A stretch of DNA of 64,000 nucleotides from Aureispira sp. CCB-E (GTDB lineage Bacteria > Bacteroidota > Bacteroidia > Chitinophagales > Saprospiraceae): assembly GCF_031326345.1 (NCBI RefSeq), contig NZ_CP133671.1:6029001-6093000 (forward strand). Direction: 5' to 3'. How positions within the stretch are numbered: the first letter of the stretch is position 1; the number at the start of each line of letters is the position of its first letter. The notes under the pieces were generated by a model that was not told where the DNA came from, ran no database searches, and worked only from the letters and a program-made list of their open reading frames with translations. Position numbers and translations under genes: made by a program. Below, in pieces: positions 1 to 7,669 of the stretch.

Positions 1-250
1 AGATAAATTTGGGTTTTAATTGGGGTGATTTAGGACTTGCATGAATGGGAATACATGCAAGTCCAATCTTTCACCGCTAAAACTTCTAAAGATAAATTTG
101 GGTTTTAATTGGGGTGATTTAGGACTTGTACGAATGGGAATACGCACAAGTCCAATCTTTCACCACTAAAACTTCTAAAAGATAAATTTGGGTTTTAATT
201 GGGGTGATTTAGGACTTGTACGAATGGGAATACGTACAAGTCCAATCTTT
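1..250. repeat. Tandem ~90-bp hairpin repeats, three copies, open at left edge
   Basis: Three head-to-tail units begin at 1, 90 and 180; the third is cut short after about 70 bp. Each unit starts AGATAAATTTGGG and contains an 11-bp stem around a constant 10-base loop AATGGGAATA (stems 33-43/54-64, 122-132/143-153, 212-222/233-243). In the two full units two further outer stems pair: GGTGA with TCACC (24-28/71-75) and GTTTTA with TAAAAC (13-18/78-83). The inner stem changes from GCATG/CATGC in unit 1 to GTACG/CGTAC in unit 3 while pairing is kept; unit 2 has a single A-C mismatch. No ORF is visible. The array probably continues to the left of the window. Function unknown. Confidence 0.85.
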
Positions 251-275
251 TTCAGCCCATTCCCTACGACAAAAA

Positions 276-338
276 ACCTTACCTGAAAAGTTTATAGAGC
301 GTAAAGCCTAGCAACTAATCAGGTAAGGTCTTTTTTTT
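276..338. terminator. Bidirectional intrinsic terminator
   Basis: An 11-bp perfect stem ACCTTACCTGA (276-286) / TCAGGTAAGGT (319-329) is followed on the plus strand by eight T (331-338) and preceded by six A (270-275), which gives a U-run on the minus strand too. It lies directly downstream of the minus-strand DUF2490 gene and can also stop transcripts leaving the left repeat array. The loop is long (32 nt). Confidence 0.7.
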
Positions 339-354
339 CAACAAGCTTTTGGAA

Positions 355-1122
355 TTACTTAAAGCGTACTTTTTTCTTCTTTTTCTTTTTTGATTTGGTC
401 TTATATTGGTAAGATAACACCACTACATGGTTATAATTTGCCCCATAGTATTGCATACCTATCTCCATAAAATACTTAACGCCTAAACTATGGTTAGAGG
501 TGATTTTATAATTAGTTTTTACACCAGCCCGACATTTGGTAAATCCATTTAAAGCTCCCAATTCATCGTGAAAAAATAATTCAAAAAAAACTTCTGGATC
601 GAATTTCCATTTCTTAAAATCATAACCAACTTCGATTCTATTTCTTAAGTCTTTTGTCCAGTAGTTTTTATAAATATCATCTTTTCTCTTTAGTTCATCT
701 TTAAACTGTCCTCGTAATCGATAGTCTAAATGCAATCGTTTGAATTTAAACCGATATAAAAAATCAGCATGCAATCTCAGATGATTTTCATAATTATTAT
801 CATCTAATGCTCCAATATAACGAAGCCCTACACCAATTTTTATTGGTTTTACCAACTTATGAAACCTAGGATTATATTGCGTTTCTACTTCTACTAAAAA
901 TTGATCAAATTCAGGACTTGTTAACTTTGCTCTAGCCTGAGTACTTACAGTTAACTCCCATGACTTGTTAAATTTATAGTTGTACGACAAGTTCCCCCAT
1001 AATTCAACATCAATATCAACATCCGATGACTTTCCCTTGGACGATTTTTGAGCATGACTAGAAAATGAAAAAACTAAAAGAAAAAAAAGAGAGTGGATAA
1101 AATATACTTTTTGATTAATCAT
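355..1122 (-). CDS. DUF2490-like outer membrane beta-barrel protein
   Basis: A 255-residue secreted protein. The chosen start ATG at 1122 (not the longer in-frame start at 1173) gives a clear signal peptide beginning MINQKVYFIHSL and ending SSHAQ, and overlaps the end of the upstream CotH-like gene by 8 bases (ATGATTAA), so translation is probably coupled. The body alternates aromatic and polar residues in the way of a small outer membrane barrel (WGNLSYNYKFNKSWELTV near the N-terminus is typical of DUF2490 proteins), and the C-terminus is unusually basic (a run of seven Lys, then VRFK). The family assignment comes from pattern recognition, and the molecular role is not known. Its terminator is at 276-338. 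Confidence 0.7.
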   Translation of the reverse strand: MINQKVYFIHSLFFLLVFSFSSHAQKSSKGKSSDVDIDVELWGNLSYNYKFNKSWELTVSTQARAKLTSPEFDQFLVEVETQYNPRFHKLVKPIKIGVGLRYIGALDDNNYENHLRLHADFLYRFKFKRLHLDYRLRGQFKDELKRKDDIYKNYWTKDLRNRIEVGYDFKKWKFDPEVFFELFFHDELGALNGFTKCRAGVKTNYKITSNHSLGVKYFMEIGMQYYGANYNHVVVLSYQYKTKSKKKKKKKVRFK

Positions 1123-2455
1123 GTTCAAAATGGCAAATTGATGATGGTTTAGAATTTCCACGGGGCAAAGCATAAATACTTTCTTTTCGATGTTGTATCC
1201 AGCTTTTTAGTCTCTCAACACACATTCGACCTCCCGTATGCTCCATACTTTCTGCTGTTTCAGCTTGTCTGTGAAAATGATCGACCAAAGCAATTAATGC
1301 AGTTTCATTCCATACATTATCCAATAAATACTGCATCTCTCTATCAAACATTTCTACAGCATCAGGACATCTAGAAAGTCTCCTTGGCAACTCTGCTGTA
1401 GTAAATTCTTTTAAGCTTGCTCCATGATCTACTACATAGTAATTTATACCCGAAGGGATAAAAACAGCTCTGTCATCATCATTAGGATCAAAATAAATAT
1501 ACGTATTGTTGCTGTTTCGGGCATAACCATCAGTATGATTCATCAGTACCTCTAGTGCCCAAAATTTAATAAATTTCTCAATATTAACATATTTGCTAAG
1601 CTTTGATACCAACTTATTGGTTGGTGTGCTAGATAATATTTTAGCAATTTTAGCAATTCGATATTTAGAACAATCAGTCTGCTCTGTTTTGCACTCCCAC
1701 CGACTCAACCAACTTGCTCTAAAATCTGTTAATTGGCATTCGTATAAATCTCCTGAGGCACTTCCAAAATTTCGGATTAAGAATTTTTCATCAATTGCCT
1801 CTACATGAGAATACACCCCCAAAGGCTCTTCATTAATAGAAACATTAGCCAAGTTGCATCTTGGAGCAGGATAATTTGCCCATTCCAGCAATTTGTAAAA
1901 CACACCTTGAATAACTCTAGAAGGATCTTCCGAATTATTGTTAAAAATAACATTGTGATGTATTCCTATAGGATTAAAATCTTTGTATCGATTCAGATTA
2001 ATTTTTATTGATGGAGCATCTGAAAATATAGATCCCAAAAATCCTTTTTTACGGATGCCGCCATTAAACCACAAATCATCTATGTTGAATAAATTAATTC
2101 TATACCAATTAAAATAAGAGGGAAAAGGCACATCACATTGATTCAAGTATTCAAACGCTGCTTTTTTGGTTGCAATTCCTCCATCCTCATCAACACTAGG
2201 TCCAAAACGAGACTCATTTCTCATCAACTCAAAATCAGGTTCATCCATATGAATTTCTACACAAAACATATGATCCTTACTAAATGTAAGCTCATGCTCA
2301 CTATCTAATGTTCCAGCTGAAGCTGTGGGGTGGCAGGGAACAGAATAATGTCTATATTCCCATTCAACAGCATCAATATCCATTTTTGAACAAGCACTAG
2401 ACAAAAAAAGAATCATTACAATTCCATAAACATTTCTCTTCCAACCGATTTGCAT
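1115..2455 (-). CDS. CotH kinase family lipoprotein
   Basis: A 446-residue protein with a lipoprotein signal peptide (lipobox LSSAC, Cys22), so it is probably anchored in the outer membrane or on the surface. The body matches the CotH family (PF08757), whose founding member is an atypical protein kinase of Bacillus spore coats. Visible hallmarks are the GVYSHVEAIDEKFL segment, the SGDLYE turn, a helical FIKFWALEVLMNHTDGY segment and the acidic VVDHGASL loop corresponding to the DxD-type metal/ATP site. It is first in a two-gene unit with the DUF2490-like protein (8-base overlap). Kinase activity is inferred from family; substrates are unknown. Bacteroidota have many secreted CotH proteins whose targets are mostly uncharacterised. 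Confidence 0.75.
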   Translation of the reverse strand: MQIGWKRNVYGIVMILFLSSACSKMDIDAVEWEYRHYSVPCHPTASAGTLDSEHELTFSKDHMFCVEIHMDEPDFELMRNESRFGPSVDEDGGIATKKAAFEYLNQCDVPFPSYFNWYRINLFNIDDLWFNGGIRKKGFLGSIFSDAPSIKINLNRYKDFNPIGIHHNVIFNNNSEDPSRVIQGVFYKLLEWANYPAPRCNLANVSINEEPLGVYSHVEAIDEKFLIRNFGSASGDLYECQLTDFRASWLSRWECKTEQTDCSKYRIAKIAKILSSTPTNKLVSKLSKYVNIEKFIKFWALEVLMNHTDGYARNSNNTYIYFDPNDDDRAVFIPSGINYYVVDHGASLKEFTTAELPRRLSRCPDAVEMFDREMQYLLDNVWNETALIALVDHFHRQAETAESMEHTGGRMCVERLKSWIQHRKESIYALPRGNSKPSSICHFEHD

Positions 2456-2578
2456 ATATTTTTTTAGCTTTTATTAACAATAACAAGTTTAGTTTTATAA
2501 TTTACAAGCAATAAAATTGCTCCTTGTCTAAACTTCCGTTTAAGTTCTACATTACCCTAATACCACAAAGCCATTTAA

Positions 2579-2695
2579 CTCTCTTTTAACTTCTATATTT
2601 ATGGAGATGGACTTCAGGCAGGAATCAAACAAAACACCAATGGCGATAAATTGGCTGACCTAAAATTTAGGTCTTTGTTTGTAGGCAATCCATAA
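2579..2695 (+). pseudogene. Possible coding remnant in a 570-bp gene-free gap
   Basis: The gap 2456-3027 upstream of the CotH gene contains no full gene. One plus-strand frame is open from 2579 to the TAA at 2693-2695 and reads like protein (IYGDGLQAGIKQNTNGDKLA, then DLKFRSLFVGNP), with no start codon and a stop just upstream. It may be the tail of a decayed gene or chance. I recognise no family. The rest of the gap shows no strong hairpin or promoter match. Confidence 0.2.
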
Positions 2696-3027
2696 AAGAT
2701 AACTTCATAGCATTTTAGAAACGTCTTATTCTAATGAAAGCTGCTTGAGAATAGAATTATTTCCATAATAGAAAGTATCTAAACAGAGAAATACAATAAA
2801 CAGAGTCGTCAATAACATTTGCCTTCTTCTTTGTTTACAAAGATTTTAAACGGGCATCAAATTACTGCTTTTTGAGTTTTTCAAAATCCATTTAATCTAT
2901 TCACATCCAATCCCTTTTGCTTATAATTTCCTTTCAGAGCAAGCTTTTCTTCAACAACTTCATTGCATGAAATCACTTATCTAAACGAAAGTGTCTATAA
3001 ATATAGTTGGGTTGAGTAAACAATTTA

Positions 3028-3708
3028 TTACCCTTTTTTGATTTTCATTGTCATCATAACATCCTTAACAGGACGACTATTTCGGACTTGTACCGCCGCT
3101 ATTTTATCAATAACATCTAGTCCTTTGATGACACGACCGAATACAGTATAGCTACCATCCAAGTGTGGTGTGCCGCCAATTTCAGCATAAGCTTTCTTTT
3201 GTGCCTCCGTATATTTTTTGCCACTATGGGCAGCCATTTGAGTTAGAATTTCAGGTTTCACTTTTTGTCCTTGTACCAAATAAAATTGAGATCCAGAAGA
3301 AGCCTTGGTAGGATTTACCCCATCGCCCATTCGAGCAGCAGCCAAAGCTCCTTTGATGTGAACTAAAGAATCAACAAACTCAGCAGGAATGGTATAGCCG
3401 GGACCTCCATTTCCAAGCATTACGCCCGCAGCAGCACCCTTTGATTCGGGGTCTCCTCCTTGAATCATAAAATTATTAATCACCCGATGAAACAACAAAC
3501 TGTCATAAAAACCTTCTTTGACCAACTTGACAAAGTTATCTCTATGTTTTGGCGTACTAGAGTAAAGTTGTATTTCTACCACTCCATACTCTGTTGTCAT
3601 TTCAACAATCGGTTCATAATTGGGAGATTTAGGATTGTAAATACTCTTTGAACAAGCACTCCACAGACAAGCGAATGCAAGCAATAAAAATAAATGTTGC
3701 TTTTTCAT
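3028..3708 (-). CDS. Cyclophilin-type peptidyl-prolyl cis-trans isomerase, lipoprotein
   Basis: A 226-residue cyclophilin-fold PPIase that catalyses isomerisation of Xaa-Pro bonds. The N-terminus is a lipoprotein signal peptide (lipobox WSAC, then SKS), placing it in the cell envelope as a folding catalyst. The signature active-site strand FHRVINNFMIQGGDP is present, with the catalytic Arg, followed by GPGYTIPAE and the substrate-groove motif SGSQFYL. Length is that of single-domain bacterial cyclophilins plus a linker and one insertion (QGQKVKPEILTQMAAH), which is common in Bacteroidota. It is a single gene; an imperfect inverted repeat lies upstream at 3750-3779. Confidence 0.9.
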   Translation of the reverse strand: MKKQHLFLLLAFACLWSACSKSIYNPKSPNYEPIVEMTTEYGVVEIQLYSSTPKHRDNFVKLVKEGFYDSLLFHRVINNFMIQGGDPESKGAAAGVMLGNGGPGYTIPAEFVDSLVHIKGALAAARMGDGVNPTKASSGSQFYLVQGQKVKPEILTQMAAHSGKKYTEAQKKAYAEIGGTPHLDGSYTVFGRVIKGLDVIDKIAAVQVRNSRPVKDVMMTMKIKKG

Positions 3709-3749
3709 CTTCTACGTTATAGATATTAGTAGTTCGTTAAAAAATAAAA

Positions 3750-3779
3750 CGTCCACTAATTATATGGTTTTAGTAGACG
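3750..3779. repeat. Inverted repeat upstream of cyclophilin gene
   Basis: CGTCCACTAA (3750-3759) pairs with TTAGTAGACG (3770-3779) with one mismatch around a 10-base loop. It sits 42 bp upstream of the cyclophilin start on the minus strand, so it could be an operator or leader hairpin. No further evidence. Confidence 0.35.
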
Positions 3780-3860
3780 GTTAAAAATAAAATACAATGA
3801 TAGTGTTTTTATCCTAATAACGAAAAAAAGCATTCCACAGCTTGCTAAAAAACTAAAATA

Positions 3861-3895
3861 CGCTGCTGCTACGTAGTTTCAACGGAGTAATGAAT
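3861..3895 (+). repeat. Dispersed intergenic repeat, copy 1
   Basis: The stretch CGCTGCTGCTACGTAGTTTC plus AACGGAGTAATGAAT differs at only four of the first 31 positions from 56667-56697. It lies just downstream of the SDR gene, in a gap between genes, like all other copies seen in this window. Confidence 0.65.
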
Positions 3896-3907
3896 AGAAG
3901 TCATTAT

Positions 3908-4819
3908 TTATGAACTACTCTTGAGAGAGGATAATTGTTCATCAAGGCTTGGAACCTTATAACCCAATATTTCATTGGCCAATGAGCTATCTAGACTCAC
4001 ATCTGGTGGTCGTGCAGGGATCAAATCAAGCTCTTTTTGCATTGTTGGTACAATTAATTGCTTGTCTAACGCAAAATGTTCTGCCATTTTCAAAGCAAAA
4101 TCATATCTAGAACAAGACTCCCCACCTCCTAGATGAAACAAGCGTTCTTTTTCGTGCTGTTGCTGATTGGTATCCCAAGCATATACCATTAGTTTTTCCA
4201 AGCCCATACTTGCCGTTGTCGCACCAACCATTGTTCTATATTCATCTACAAAGCCTCTAATTTCTTCTCCTGCTTGTAATTTTTCAAGGGTTTGTGTATA
4301 AAAATTACTGGCATAACTCGGTGTTGTTCCAAACATCAATGGCAAGCGAGCAACAAAAACATGCTCAAAGTCTTCTAACACACTTTCTTCTGCCATTTGT
4401 TTTTGCAAACCATATTGAGACAATGGGTAAGAAAAGTCATCTTCGGAATAAGGAGCTGAGTTGCCATTAAAGACCAAATCTGTAGAAGAAAAAATCATTG
4501 GAATATTTGCCCGTTGAGTTGCTTCAGCTATAGCTACGGTGGTATACACATTAATGTGATGGCTTAATGCAGGATGTTGCTCACAAAATGCAGGGTTGGC
4601 GATTGCTGCCAAATGAACAACTATATCTGGTTTTTCTCGATCAATCAATTTAGAAATCTCTGGAGTATCTAAAAGATTAATTTTTGTCCAATTAATTTTT
4701 AAACCTGTAGGTTGGTTTCGAAAATACGTTCCTACTAAGTCATACTTGGAAGCAAATTGTTGGCAAAAATTAAAGCCTAAAAACCCAGATGCCCCCGTTA
4801 AAAGAACCTTTTTGGTCAT
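3908..4819 (-). CDS. NAD-dependent epimerase / RmlD-like reductase (SDR family)
   Basis: A 303-residue extended short-chain dehydrogenase. The N-terminal Rossmann motif GASGFLGFNF binds NAD(P), the acidic-position region and VVHLAAIANP follow, and the catalytic YGLQK (YxxxK) lies near residue 140 with an upstream Ser (FSSTDLVF). The overall pattern, including the C-terminal RPPDVSLDSSLANEILGY segment, resembles dTDP-4-dehydrorhamnose reductase (RmlD). No other dTDP-sugar genes are nearby, so the substrate is not assigned. Its start shares one base with the stop of the upstream thioredoxin gene (TAATG), so the two are translationally coupled and form an operon. Confidence 0.8.
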   Translation of the reverse strand: MTKKVLLTGASGFLGFNFCQQFASKYDLVGTYFRNQPTGLKINWTKINLLDTPEISKLIDREKPDIVVHLAAIANPAFCEQHPALSHHINVYTTVAIAEATQRANIPMIFSSTDLVFNGNSAPYSEDDFSYPLSQYGLQKQMAEESVLEDFEHVFVARLPLMFGTTPSYASNFYTQTLEKLQAGEEIRGFVDEYRTMVGATTASMGLEKLMVYAWDTNQQQHEKERLFHLGGGESCSRYDFALKMAEHFALDKQLIVPTMQKELDLIPARPPDVSLDSSLANEILGYKVPSLDEQLSSLKSSS

Positions 4820-5430
4820 TAGTGTTTGGTGTTATTGGTGGTAGGAGCAACCATTTTTTGAGGGCTTTTATATGCTTTTTGAAAATCAGCCCAAGGTGTT
4901 TTGGTATAATGCTCTTCAGCTAAATAGTGCATAATCATATCAAACGTAGGGATATCCAAATAACCTGGAATACGCTGTAGTAGTTGAAAATCTTCGTTCA
5001 AAAATACAACTGTTGGATAGCTCATCTTTCCAGCGAGCAAGGCTGCTGCTAATTCGTGGTAGCCTCTACGCCCATTGGCAACATATTTAAATGTCTTGCC
5101 ATCAAAGGTAATCGATTCTTTTTGCTCTGCATCAAATTTAACAGGATAAAAATGCTCGTTTAGGTAAGAAGAAACCATTGGTTTTTCAAATGTTTCCTTG
5201 TCCATTTTTTTGCACCAACCACACCAATCTGTATAAATATCGACGAATATTTTTTTAGGTGTCTTGCCTGCAGCTTTAGCTGCTTGCGCTGCGGCAACGG
5301 CTTCTTCCCATGTCATCCACCGCACATTCTTTCCATCAATATGGCCTGCCGTATTATGGGGAGCTGTCGTAAAGGCGTAGGCTGCCATAAAAAAAGAAAA
5401 GGTCAATACACCCAGTAAAATCTTTTTCAT
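4819..5430 (-). CDS. Periplasmic thioredoxin-fold protein (WCGWCKKM)
   Basis: A 203-residue exported thioredoxin-like protein. The N-terminus is a signal peptide (MKKILLGVLTFSFFMAAYAF). The redox motif WCGWCKKMD sits near residue 70, followed by KFDAEQKE and the cis-Pro region SYPTVVFL. The pattern belongs to the thioredoxin_7/DUF255-like group common in Bacteroidota. Expected role is thiol-disulfide exchange in the periplasm. It heads a coupled pair with the SDR gene (one-base overlap of stop and start). The functional tie between the two is not obvious. Confidence 0.8.
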   Translation of the reverse strand: MKKILLGVLTFSFFMAAYAFTTAPHNTAGHIDGKNVRWMTWEEAVAAAQAAKAAGKTPKKIFVDIYTDWCGWCKKMDKETFEKPMVSSYLNEHFYPVKFDAEQKESITFDGKTFKYVANGRRGYHELAAALLAGKMSYPTVVFLNEDFQLLQRIPGYLDIPTFDMIMHYLAEEHYTKTPWADFQKAYKSPQKMVAPTTNNTKH

Positions 5431-5757
5431 ATCTCGCTAGTTTTGTAAAACTTTATTTGCTAATTCAAGAACTTTCATGAGAGAACCACCTGTCACGAAA
5501 TAATCAAGTTTTAAGTTATTCTATATTCGATTAGTCGTTCGTTGATTTTTTTGAACGATTACTTAAGTTCATGCTAATAAAACTCTATTTCTTATCAGAA
5601 GTTACTTATTTTCCTACCTTTAAGATTTATTTATTAATCTTTTAAGAAAAGTTTTAGTGTAGTAAATTTACTTAAAATTTTTCCTAAAAATGAACTAAGA
5701 TCAATAATTGCTGTATTCATAATAGAATTCAAAAACGATTCCAAAAATAATAAAAAA
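5431..5757. other. Divergent intergenic region between thioredoxin and ubiX genes
   Basis: This 327-bp AT-rich space must hold the promoters of both diverging genes. A small hairpin TCGTTC (5535-5540) / GAACGA (5553-5558) is visible, and TACCTTTA near 5615 is one base away from the Bacteroidota -7 consensus TAnnTTTG on the plus strand. Nothing else was recognised. Confidence 0.4.
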
Positions 5758-6315
5758 ATGAAGAAAATAGTAATTGCGGTTGGTGGGTCTAGTGGTTCTA
5801 TCTATACAAAAGTTCTGTTAGACAAACTAGTAACACTCCAAGACCAGTTAGAAAAAGTCGGTATTGTTATGAGTGATAATGCCAAATTAAATTGGAAATT
5901 AGAGCTTGAAAATACTAATTATGATGCATATCCGTTTGATTTTTATACCAAGAATGATTTCTTTGCTCCCTTTGCTTCTGGTTCTGCCAAATACGATACT
6001 ATGATTGTCTGTCCTTGCTCAATGGGTTTATTGGCAAGAATCGCTACAGGAGTCTCTAACGACCTTACTACACGTGCTGCTGATGTTATTTTAAAAGAAA
6101 GAAGGCGCTTGATTCTTGTTCCTAGGGATACTCCTTTTAGTCTTATTCACATTAACAATATGAAGACTATCACAGAGGCAGGTGGGATTATTTGCCCTGC
6201 AATTCCTTCTTTTTATAGCAAACCTACTACATTAGAAGAAGTAGCTGCAACAGTGGTTGATCGAATCTTAGATTTGGCAGGTTTTGAAATTGAAAGCTAC
6301 CGTTGGGCAGAATAA
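5758..6315 (+). CDS. ubiX: Flavin prenyltransferase UbiX
   Basis: A 185-residue flavoprotein of the UbiX/Pad1 family, which joins a dimethylallyl group to FMN to make the prenylated cofactor of UbiD decarboxylases. The N-terminal FMN-binding GGSSGSIY, the central MIVCPCSMGLLARIATGVSN segment and the RRLILVPRDTPFSLIHI block with its conserved Arg are all present, and the length matches the family. No ubiD gene is in the window. It is a single gene in divergent orientation to the thioredoxin/SDR pair. Confidence 0.9.
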   Translation: MKKIVIAVGGSSGSIYTKVLLDKLVTLQDQLEKVGIVMSDNAKLNWKLELENTNYDAYPFDFYTKNDFFAPFASGSAKYDTMIVCPCSMGLLARIATGVSNDLTTRAADVILKERRRLILVPRDTPFSLIHINNMKTITEAGGIICPAIPSFYSKPTTLEEVAATVVDRILDLAGFEIESYRWAE

Positions 6316-6400
6316 AGGCACTTATTTTTAAGGTAGGTTAAAGTCTCGTTAAAGATTATCAATATCCCTATTATTCATTCTTTTTTTAATTTTTGATACT

Positions 6401-6793
6401 GTGCAACCCTTAGATTTCTTTGAAGAAACTTCAAAACACACTACTTATAAAACACTTCAAGTTTTTTTAATTTTCATCAATGCTGTGTTTTACATTACAA
6501 TCCCTACTATGATTATGCTAATAGAACATTCGGTTAGCTTTGATACTTTAGTTCTAGTTCCCGTCCTAATCGTTATCTTCACCATTTATACTTTTACTGC
6601 TTCTACATTCGTTCATGCCGCACTAAGCCTTTTATTTTATATATTATCTACTACCTTTCGCCTTTTGAAGTGCCCCCTTCTTTCTAATTTATTCAAGGCT
6701 TTTAGAGCAAGATTAAATGTTATTGTGCTTAGTCTATGCACTAATTTGCTCTTTTTAGTCTGGTATTTACAATACATCCATTTTATTGGCTAA
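6401..6793 (+). CDS. Small multi-pass membrane protein, unknown
   Basis: A 130-residue hydrophobic protein with three or four predicted membrane helices (residues about 17-45, 48-75, 75-95 and 105-128). It appears to start with GTG at 6401; no suitable ATG is in frame before the first helix. It has a short soluble N-terminus (MQPLDFFEETSKHT). I recognise no family. It lies 85 bp downstream of ubiX and ends 7 bp from the convergent small protein gene, with no obvious terminator between them. Confidence 0.55.
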   Translation: MQPLDFFEETSKHTTYKTLQVFLIFINAVFYITIPTMIMLIEHSVSFDTLVLVPVLIVIFTIYTFTASTFVHAALSLLFYILSTTFRLLKCPLLSNLFKAFRARLNVIVLSLCTNLLFLVWYLQYIHFIG

Positions 6794-6800
6794 TTAGTAC

Positions 6801-7157
6801 CTACCCCATCGAAACAACTTCCTCTACAATAGACATTCCTTCTGATTGATCGCCATTGGTCCAACGCCACTTTTCAAACAATCGAATTCTACCATTCGAG
6901 CGCATTTCAGGAGTCGATTCACAATAACCCGTCATCAATTCTCCTTTAACACTGACGTGTTGATAATGAAATTGTAATTTGCCATTTTCTAGAACCTTGC
7001 CCGTAATAGTTCCTATTTCGATTCCACCTCCTTCATAAGTCCCCCAAACAACATTTCCTCGTTGGCGATAATAAAAGGTTGTTGCATTCGTCACATGACC
7101 ATTATCATCATTGACAATTGCCTTAAAAATTTTGTTATTATAATTAAATGTTGCCAT
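6801..7157 (-). CDS. Small beta-rich protein often labelled n-acetylglutamate synthase-like
   Basis: A 118-residue protein without signal peptide. It matches a small family in Bacteroidota and Firmicutes usually named n-acetylglutamate synthase in databases (pattern YEGGGIEIGTITGKV, then FHYQHVSVKGELMTGYCES, then RIRLFEKWRWTNGDQSEG). Nothing in the sequence resembles a GNAT or ArgA fold, so that name should not be taken as a function. The repeated Gly-rich turns suggest a beta barrel or lipocalin-like sheet. It is a single gene and converges on the membrane protein gene. Confidence 0.7.
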   Translation of the reverse strand: MATFNYNNKIFKAIVNDDNGHVTNATTFYYRQRGNVVWGTYEGGGIEIGTITGKVLENGKLQFHYQHVSVKGELMTGYCESTPEMRSNGRIRLFEKWRWTNGDQSEGMSIVEEVVSMG

Positions 7158-7669
7158 ACATTATTATAAATCATCCACTATTTTCACCTTGCTTGCCCTT
7201 CAACCAATATCCTCAAATTGCAACTTAACACTTGTCTAAATACAAAAATCAGTTACCCTAAAGCTACCGTCAAAGAACAACAAACAAAATACACACGACT
7301 AATTATTAAGCATGAACTTATGCTCAAATAAATTAAGCATTTAGAACAAATTATGTAAAAACACCTCTATTTTTTAGGTCTATTTACTCAAATAAGATTT
7401 ATTGGAGGTCTATCAGTATGTATTTAGCGGACTGTTGTTATTAAAAATAAACTACTAATCAATAAATTGAATTGTTGGAAGCCATACCTTAATAGCATTA
7501 GGTATGCTATAGGCACCCAAGATAGTATTTTTTTAACATTTTCTTAATATTTAACTAAAGTTAGATTGCATTCTATAAAAAGAAAGAATCCATCCTAAAT
7601 TTAAAATTCAAGATGGATCTTTATTAATATATTGCATTTGCCCTTGAGCAAGGACATTGTTGTCTAAAA
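7158..7669. other. Gene-free gap between small protein gene and ftsZ
   Basis: 512 bp without a gene. It contains the probable ftsZ terminator (7586-7620) and, at 7483-7512, two mutually exclusive small hairpins: CATACCT (7483-7489) / AGGTATG (7500-7506), or TAGCAT / ATGCTA around TAGGT. Otherwise it is AT-rich with nothing recognised. Confidence 0.4.
7586..7620 (-). terminator. Probable terminator after ftsZ (end of dcw cluster)
   Basis: On the minus strand GATCCATC (7620 downward) pairs with GATGGATT, with an AT-rich inner stem, followed by TCTTTCTTTTTATAG. It lies 50 bp downstream of the ftsZ stop. The tail is U-rich, not a pure U-run. Confidence 0.5.

Noticed and set aside
1-250. Integron attC sites or CRISPR repeats
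   Set aside because: Units have no GTTRRRY/RYYYAAC ends and no unique spacers; the repeats abut each other and are 90 bp long, so neither attC nor CRISPR fits.
6801-7157. N-acetylglutamate synthase (arginine biosynthesis)
   Set aside because: The database name for this small family has no support from sequence; no GNAT motif or ArgA-type domain is visible.
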